Assembly: GCA_018398765.1 (NCBI GenBank)
Contig: JAHBMJ010005780.1
Coordinates: 1 to 64,000 of the forward strand
Reading direction: 5' to 3'
From: Chromera velia
Lineage: Eukaryota; Sar; Chromeraceae
DNA length: 64,000 nucleotides
The notes under the pieces were generated by a model that searched no databases, was not told the DNA's origin, and saw only the letters and a list, made by a program, of their open reading frames with translations. Within the stretch, counting starts at the first letter, position 1, and the number at the start of each line of letters is the position of its first letter. Made by a program: the position numbers and the translations under genes. Below are positions 58,601 through 64,000 of this stretch, one piece after another.

Positions 58601-60738
58601 TTATTATCGTCATTCACCCTCCACACGGACAGACAGACAGGCTGGCTGGGCAGGAAGGGAAGGTCGACTGACTGACGCGACGTGTCGGTTTGTGACTCCT
58701 CTCCTGAATATGCGGAAGGCCTCGCTGGCACTGCCGACAGGGGGACGCTGGAGTCCTTCCACATACACCTGCTCCGATCGTGCATGCACCATGCCCCACA
58801 ATGTATTTTTTGACGCACACGCAAACAGATGCAGACACTACATTTTGCATTTTGAACGCATCGCTCGTTTCTTTTCTGCCAACAGATGTCCATCGCAAGT
58901 GCCTTCTTTGTAAAATCCTGAAGGAGGAGACGCAGAGAGACGCAAATGACACGCTGCAAAGGGGGCAGCAAAGAGGAAAGGGGTGTGTGTGGTCCCCCCC
59001 TTCCTCCCTCTCGAATTTGACAGCAGAGCCTTGCGTGCGAAACAAAAGAAGCAAACAAACAGACTCTCTCAGAGAGAGAGAGAGAGAGAGACTGACCCCT
59101 TCAGGAACCTTCTCCCTGATTTGAAGTCTCTCGCTCGTTTGACTGAGCAGGTCGAAAATCTGCATTCGATTCCATGGGAAAGGGACAGACACTCAGGAAC
59201 GAAGAAAGAAGAGAACGGAAGGAAAGTGGGAAGGGAAGAGAGAAGAACCCAAAAAAGGAAAACGGACGGCACTGCAATCAAGCGGTCTGACAAAAATTAC
59301 GCGGAAGAAAAAAGATTTCAGAATGGCAAAGACGCAAATGGCATTCGACCCAGAAGGGCGAAGGAAAGGAACACACGAATCTCCAACAGACATGCAGAGA
59401 AAAATCATTTGTGCATGCACAAACTTGCTCCATCGGTCCTCGTGAAGCAACCACGAAGGAAGGTGTGAAGAATTCAACAAACAGACAACCGACGTACGTA
59501 CTTGTTCGTTGTAAATCTCCAGGCAAGACACATCTTTTTTTTTTTTGAATGTACATGCATATGAATGCAAAGACTTACTTGTTCGTTGTAAATCTCCAGG
59601 CAAGACACATCCACCAACCACTCAGTACAGCTGTCTGAGGGAGAGGAGATGCGTGAGAAGAGGTACTCCATTGCCTGCATGGACCCAATAGAGAAAGGGA
59701 GGGGGACAGATAGACAATCACGCACAAACACACACTTCTCTCACACGCTGCAGCGCTGGTTTCCCTTCTCTTTCCCCTTTCTTGTCCCGAGAGAGATTTT
59801 TTTCGTACATCAGCTGCGCCGCCTGACTTCTGTCAGAACGTTTCCGTTCACAGCCTCCCCCTTCCCTTTCTCTCACCCTGTTCCTGTCTTCACTACCTTC
59901 CCTTGCACTTACTTTCCGTCTCTTTCCCTCCATCCCTCCTTTTATTCGTTTTCCCTTCGTCATTCTTTGACCGTCCCCGCATCTCCCGCCCATTTCCTTT
60001 CCTGTTCTCTTCTCCCGACTTCCCTCTCTCACGCAGCCTTGCAGCCATCGTCCTCCCTCCTTCCCTCCTTCCGATAATTACCCGACTGACTGACTCACTG
60101 ACTGACTGACCCGAGGAAGCAGGCCCCTGGTGGGCGACTCGGTGGACAGAGGCTCGGCCTCCCCCTGCATTGTGTACGTCTTCCCGCTGCCCGTTTGGCC
60201 GTACGCAAACACGCACGCATTGTATCCCCTCAGCACGGCGTCACAGCAGGAGACGCCTGCAGAGGAGAACACTGCCTCCTGGGAAACGTCTGTGTCGAAA
60301 ACACCATCGAAGAAGAATTGCTGCTTTCCCCTGTCATAGTCGACTCCCTTATTGTTCTCCAGAATCCGGACACACCGCCTGTCGTCTGACGTGGGCCTGC
60401 GAGCACAAGATCAATGAGAATGGACGAACGGAGCCAAAAACCGGACTGGTGGAAGAAGGGAAAGATTAACATATGGATGACGAGGCGTCAGACGGCGAAG
60501 AAGGTACCGAAAAAGCAGTGAGAAAAGAATCGAAAAGGAGTCAAAGGAAGGCACCCAATCATCGGTATGAAATGAAAGAAGACAGAAAAGCGGAAAGAAA
60601 CAGGGGAAGGGCACAAGAGGGAGAGGAGGAGAGGGGCCAAAGACAGAGAGCTCGAGTGAATAAATCAAGAGATACAGCACACCAAGACGCTTCCAGAACG
60701 CACCTTGCCCGGAGGAAAACTTTGATGTGTGAATCCAT
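40922..60738 (-). CDS. Kinesin-12/KIF15-like motor protein, about 36 exons
   Basis: The gene encodes an N-terminal kinesin motor, a long coiled-coil stalk and a disordered tail. Kinesins hydrolyse ATP to move along microtubules; the kinesin-12 (KIF15/PAKRP) class acts on spindle or phragmoplast-type arrays. Class assignment rests on the motor at the very N-terminus (KVFLRARP), the order [36 protein letters not shown] and DLAGSERQ, and a long coiled coil behind it. The ATG at 60738 starts an 11-codon first exon that supplies the beta-1 strand and splices in phase to the P-loop exon. Exons 1-35 sum to 4947 nt (1649 codons) without a frame conflict. The terminal exon (40922-43458) has a frame problem at a C10 run and an NN assembly ambiguity, so the C-terminus is uncertain. 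Kinesin identity is firm; the kinesin-12 class is probable. Confidence 0.88.
45539..45570. repeat. (CA)n microsatellite in kinesin intron 31
   Basis: An uninterrupted CA run between exons 31 and 32. Confidence 0.95.
47067..47198. repeat. (CT)n / CTGT compound microsatellite in kinesin intron 27
   Basis: About 130 bp of CT repeat with CTGT interruptions lie just downstream (minus strand) of the exon 27 donor. Confidence 0.95.
50022..50054. repeat. (CA)n microsatellite in kinesin intron 21
   Basis: A pure CA run next to the exon 22 acceptor. Confidence 0.95.
51106..51162. repeat. (CA)n followed by a poly-G run with an ambiguous base
   Basis: A CA run just upstream (minus strand) of exon 20 passes into a G run of over 20 bases containing an N at 51146. 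The region is intronic, so coding is unaffected. Confidence 0.9.
52463..52822 (-). repeat. 85-bp tandem array: 27-nt exon copy plus 58-nt hairpin intron
   Basis: Five copies with an exact 85-bp step (landmark at 52463, 52548, 52633, 52718, 52803). On the minus strand each unit is ATGCAG, then a 27-nt copy of the start of exon 18, then GTATGC. The 58 nt between copies begin with GT, end with AG and have 19-nt inverted-repeat arms (TGCATTTATTTTC[G/A]TACAG) around a 16-nt loop. The copy at 52474 continues into the body of exon 18. See findings. Confidence 0.93.
53585..53684. repeat. (GGAA)n microsatellite in kinesin intron 15
   Basis: About 100 bp of GGAA/GGGA units; on the minus strand this is the TTCC-rich polypyrimidine tract before exon 16. 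A GA run follows at about 53708-53740. Confidence 0.95.
54995..55673. repeat. Polypurine tract (GAAA/GGAA)n of about 680 bp in kinesin intron 11
   Basis: The plus strand is almost exclusively purine over about 680 bp (GAAA, GGAA, GAGA units). All six frames give long low-complexity open readings (Lys/Glu/Arg or Phe/Leu/Ser), which are not genes. Confidence 0.95.
57629..57660 (-). repeat. (GTCA)n array continuous with the exon 7 donor
   Basis: On the minus strand, exon 7 ends at 57661 and the intron opens with seven GTCA units. Each repeat unit itself reads GTCAGT like the donor. Confidence 0.9.
59502..59611 (-). repeat. Tandem duplication of the exon 3 end and donor
   Basis: A 33-nt segment ending GAGATTTACAACGAACAA occurs at 59611-59579 (end of exon 3, then GTAAGT) and again identically at 59534-59502 (then GTACGT), 77 bp further into intron 3. 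The spacer contains an A12 run on the minus strand. Confidence 0.9.
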
Positions 60739-61612
60739 TCCTTGCTCTTTTGTTCTCTGTACGTATCACCTGTCAGATAAACCCAGGAAGCAGACGGACG
60801 CAGATCGACCAACGACTTTCCGTCTCTTCACTGCTCAAGGACTTAAGGGGGCCTTTGCGCGTCCCCTGAGGGCCTTAAGAGGTTTCTTCCCCTTCAGTTG
60901 CAAAGACAAAGTTGCATGTGCTCCCACTGACACTTTCAATGGCTAATAGTGAGGCGGCTTTATACGTGCTGTGCATCGACTTCTGAAAGAGAAGGACAAT
61001 GGCAGCTTGTGGTCGCCTGAAATCATGGTTTTAATTGCAGCGTGCAGCATGGTGTTGCAGAGGATTGCAGAGGGCATGGAGCCAAAAATGCCTTGAAAAA
61101 GAAAGGCCGAATGGCCGCGGGAGTAATTATGCGGGATTGCATGCACATGGCCGGTCCCGCGCGGGAAAAAATCCCGCGAAGCAGGTCGACGCGCGGTCCG
61201 ACATCCGCGCGGCCTTAATTTTCTATAGCGCGTATCCAGCAACACTTGAGCAGAGACTGCAGGATTGAAAGGTGGAATTACGTGGAATTCGAAAAAAGTT
61301 TCTTTCGAGCGGTTGACGGCTCTGTCATCACGTGTTGCTCATTGTTGCTCCCATTCAGTACCGAGCAAGTGCATAGGAGTCATATTTATCAGGTCTGAAG
61401 AATTCAGTGGAGGAATGTTCTGACCGCTTCTTTCTGGCAGGTGGCTGTAGTGACTGATCTTTTCGGTGTTCTCCTTTCCGTCAGTTCAGTCTCTGCGTGT
61501 GATCACCCAACGATTGGTACACGATAGCAACCGCTTTACCGGAAGGAGGGGGATCTGAGGCCTTGAGAAGGGCAGATAGAAGGAGGGAAGTAGGACACAG
61601 CAAAAGGAAATA
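60739..61612. promoter_or_regulatory. Shared head-to-head promoter region of the kinesin and membrane-protein genes
   Basis: The kinesin starts leftwards at 60738 and the membrane-protein gene rightwards at 61613, leaving 874 bp. No coding exon was recognised here. It contains a GC-rich patch near 61150-61210 with CCCGCGCGGG and a TTTCCCGC match on the minus strand. Whether the two genes share control is inference. Confidence 0.45.
61161..61168 (-). promoter_or_regulatory. E2F-like octamer upstream of the kinesin
   Basis: GCGGGAAA on plus is TTTCCCGC on minus, about 425 bp upstream of the kinesin ATG, within CGCGCGGGAAAAAATCCCGC. E2F/DP control would fit a cell-cycle kinesin. The match is short and function is unproven. 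Confidence 0.3.
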
Positions 61613-62485
61613 ATGCTGGGTGAGGACACAAGCAAATCGGGGCTTTATGCTCCCGGAAAAAGAAGGCGATTGAACATTGTAGCCATCTGTCTAAATATAT
61701 TTCTCCCATGGATCGTCTTCTCGGGAGTTTTTGCTGCCATGACATTTGACCTTCACTACAAGAAACCATTTTGGACCTGGTTCATTGTAGGTGTGGGTGG
61801 TGCAATCACCCTGGGTGCCTGGGTTCTTGCAGTGATCCGAAAAAGAGGCGTCTCCTGGAATCTGTTCTCTTCCATTGCCCTGACAATCGGGCTGGTGCTG
61901 GCAGTGTTCCTGGGGGATTTGAACTTCCGATTCAACATGTCCCGATACTACGACATTGCCAACCTGCAGGTCTACGAGGACGTGAAACCAGACGTCGACA
62001 AAGGGTCGAGTCTGATGGACGCAGGGAAGGTGTACTTCGCCTCCGGCACCACGCTAGATAACACGAGGGGGGTGGGGTTCAAGAATGGAGACGTGTACTG
62101 TGTAGCCCCGATTGTCAAAGACACAATGACTGACTATGATTTCTGGGCAGTCGGGAAAAATTGCTGCGCAGATAGAGCGGATTTTCGGTGTGGAGAGTAT
62201 GCCAACCGCCGTGCCCGTGCAGGGCTCCGAATGATGGACGACGAGGATCGTCCGTTCTATCGGCTGGCGGTCGTGGAAGCGACCAATGCGGACAGTGCAA
62301 ATCCCATGCCTGCCCCCCATCCGTTGTTCTTCTACTGGATGCAAGATCCCCTTGCAGCCCAGAACGCCTACAGAGACGATGGCTTTAAATTCTTCCTCAT
62401 AGCAATCTTCTCCCATTTTGCCTTCAACCTTCTCTGTGTGATTGTAGCCACCATAGCCTTCGCAAAGATCGGCTCTCGGTATTGA
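61613..62485 (+). CDS. Intronless four-pass membrane protein of unknown function, 290 residues
   Basis: The frame runs from ATG 61613 to TGA 62483-62485 with no intron signal. I do not recognise the family. Predicted membrane segments lie at about residues 22-45, 53-75, 83-102 and 259-285, preceded by a short basic N-terminus (GKRRR, 15-19). The segment between the third and fourth spans (about 103-258) is hydrophilic with five cysteines: C163, the pair C184-C185 in GKNCCADRADFRCG, and C193, plus conserved-looking aromatic and charged residues. With four spans both ends lie on the same side, so this cysteine-bearing loop would be luminal or extracellular and may be disulfide-bonded. Lack of introns beside two genes with more than 30 exons each suggests a retrocopy or a young gene. 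Confidence 0.75.
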   Translation: MLGEDTSKSGLYAPGKRRRLNIVAICLNIFLPWIVFSGVFAAMTFDLHYKKPFWTWFIVGVGGAITLGAWVLAVIRKRGVSWNLFSSIALTIGLVLAVFLGDLNFRFNMSRYYDIANLQVYEDVKPDVDKGSSLMDAGKVYFASGTTLDNTRGVGFKNGDVYCVAPIVKDTMTDYDFWAVGKNCCADRADFRCGEYANRRARAGLRMMDDEDRPFYRLAVVEATNADSANPMPAPHPLFFYWMQDPLAAQNAYRDDGFKFFLIAIFSHFAFNLLCVIVATIAFAKIGSRY

Positions 62486-63520
62486 GCGAGTCGTCTGCAT
62501 CAGAGTGAGAAGGTGCAAAGAGGGAGAGAGGGAGGGAGGGGGGCAGACGGCATAAGTGGGGGTTGGGGGAGAGAGTCTCTTTCTTGCCTGGCTTTCTGCC
62601 CTCACTTCTCCGAAGAGTTGGGCGTTGGGTAGGCTCTTGGGGACTTGTGGATGGACTGAATGGGACGAGGAAAAGGGGCAGGGAGTTGGTGCGAGGTGGT
62701 GGGGTTGTGTGTCCCGTTCCGTTCTTTCTTTCTTTCCGTCTAGACGCTTTTGTCGTTATCTATCTGTCTGCCTTGAAATCCTCGCTTCTTTCCTTCCCAC
62801 AGACCAACAACTAATCAGCCGTTTCTTCACGCGCCTGCCCGTTTGTCCGGTTGCATGCATGAGAGAAGGGAGAGGGCTTTGGGGAGGGTGTGTGGACGGG
62901 GTTCTGCCACAAAAAGGGGGGGGGGGATTGACGGAGGTTGGGTGAGTGCCTTGGTTGCATAGTTGTTGCTGCATTGAATCCACAACCTGCGAGTGAGTGA
63001 TTGTGCAGCGGCTGTCTGCAACTTTCCTGGAGAAATTGAGAGCGAGACCTTTGGTTAAAAGACCGGAAGAGAAAACGAACGAGAAGGATGCATGACTTCC
63101 CACTGCGCATAGAGAGAGAAAAGAGGCAGTCGAGTCTTGTGTGTTGATTCGATTCTGTCAGCCTTCTTTTTTCTTCTGTCTGTGCGGATTGTGCGTGGAG
63201 TCAGGCTGACCGACCAGGCTCGATCACCTGAAAGAAAGGAGGCTTGCTGCCCGTCGTCTGCTTTCATTCTTCGTTGGATTCATTTGCTTGCCCTTGACAA
63301 ACTGTTTTCGGTCTTTCACCTCGACAGTTCTTGGCGGTCTTCTTAAAAGCTGGACGGGTATCGACTCTTTGTCTTCCTTCTTCTTGGCTTTCTTTGGTTG
63401 ACTTAATTCTTTTGTGTACGGACGGATGAAGGAATCGATTGGACTGATCTGCTTTCTTTCATTCAGGGGTAGGAGCGAGGGTGCCGAGGGGAACTCGGGG
63501 AAGGGAGGGGTGAGGATGAA
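62486..63520. other. 3' flank of the membrane-protein gene, no gene seen
   Basis: Short open frames occur on both strands without recognisable similarity. The stretch is T/G-rich and presumably includes a 3' UTR. Confidence 0.4.
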
Positions 63521-64000
63521 GGAAGACTAGAGGAGGTTCAGTCCAGAAGAGGGAAGACATGACACATGTGTGGGTGTCTTAATCTGACTGAAGCGGAACT
63601 CCCCCTTTTGTTTCAACCCTGCAAAATAATGCTCAAATTTATCTTGGTATATATATTCAATCAAGTTTTTGTCTATAAATTTTTGTAAATGTTTTATACT
63701 AGGTTTTATAATCAACATTATTAGTTTAATTGATTTATATTAGTAAAATGAATGTAAAAATTGCGAATTTATCTCAGAAGTATACGTAAAAAACTTGAAC
63801 TATGTGCTAAACAGTACCTAAACTATGTGTATTTTTTTTAAATTCTTGATGCCTCTAGGCTAGCCTCTAGGTGTGATCTGTAAAGTTATTTTTATAATAT
63901 AAAGTCTCACGACAGACTTTAGATTTTGAAACTTTTTTGGTTTTCAAACTATAAGAATAGAAAGCTTGAACACATTGATCTGTTGTTTTAGATTGTTTAG
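63521..64000. other. AT-rich right edge, no gene seen
   Basis: Composition turns AT-rich at about 63590, as in the other islands of this window. A 63-codon minus-strand frame at 63527-63718 has no recognisable similarity. It may be a mobile-element remnant cut by the window edge. Confidence 0.3.

Larger units (their letters stand above)
56392..60738 (-). other. Kinesin exons 1-10: complete motor domain and neck
   Basis: Exons in transcript order are 60738-60704, 60396-60111, 59674-59579, 59159-59097, 58768-58677, 58222-58137, 57792-57661, 57366-57238, 56942-56866 and 56578-56392. Visible motifs are the P-loop GQTGSGKT (residues 78-85), EIYNEQ (134-139), switch I NRVSSRSH (196-203), switch II DLAGSE (233-238), [14 protein letters not shown] and the closing FASRAKKVQ (from 333), followed by a neck-like helix [19 protein letters not shown]. 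All nucleotide-binding residues are present. FRNSKLT stands where most kinesins have YRDSKLT. Exons are short (35-286 nt) and mix all three phases. Confidence 0.92.

Overview
The window is eukaryotic nuclear DNA of roughly balanced base composition. It carries two very large, intron-rich genes and one compact gene, separated by about 17 kb of repeats and mobile-element relics. Introns are GT-AG, usually 100-700 bp, and rich in tetranucleotide and pyrimidine microsatellites. The proteins are long, with serine, glutamine and glycine inserts. This style, with a NOT1 scaffold and a kinesin-12-like motor, would fit an alveolate alga such as the chromerid Chromera velia. That assignment is inference; no ribosomal or organellar marker is present. 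Layout: (1) 658-23455, plus strand, CNOT1/NOT1, the scaffold of the CCR4-NOT deadenylase complex. I traced 33 exons; the phases close to a frame of about 3630 residues (human CNOT1 is about 2376). (2) 23456-40900 has no gene I can defend. It holds a GGATG-type minisatellite (27.66-28.51 kb), inverted 10-bp repeat clusters (26.2 and 29.1 kb), microsatellites (29.9-30.5 kb), a 28-bp minisatellite (30.9-32.0 kb), a decayed reverse transcriptase (32.6-33.96 kb), a 144-bp in-frame tandem repeat (35.6-37.6 kb) and a MITE-like inverted-repeat element (39.9-40.4 kb). (3) 60738 down to about 40922, minus strand, a kinesin-12/KIF15-like motor with about 36 exons: complete motor domain, long coiled-coil stalk, disordered proline/serine-rich tail. 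(4) 61613-62485, plus strand, an intronless four-pass membrane protein in head-to-head orientation with the kinesin. The last 0.5 kb is AT-rich and apparently non-coding. NOT1 acts in cytoplasmic mRNA decay and the kinesin on spindle or other microtubules; I see no reason to think the three genes form one pathway. The strongest unusual signals concern introns. Kinesin exon 18 is preceded by an 85-bp tandem array in which a 27-nt in-frame copy of the exon start alternates with a 58-nt GT-AG hairpin. Exon-end plus donor duplications occur in CNOT1 intron 15 and kinesin intron 3. About half of the inferred donors have C at +3 (GTCNGT), and several are expanded as GTCA repeats.
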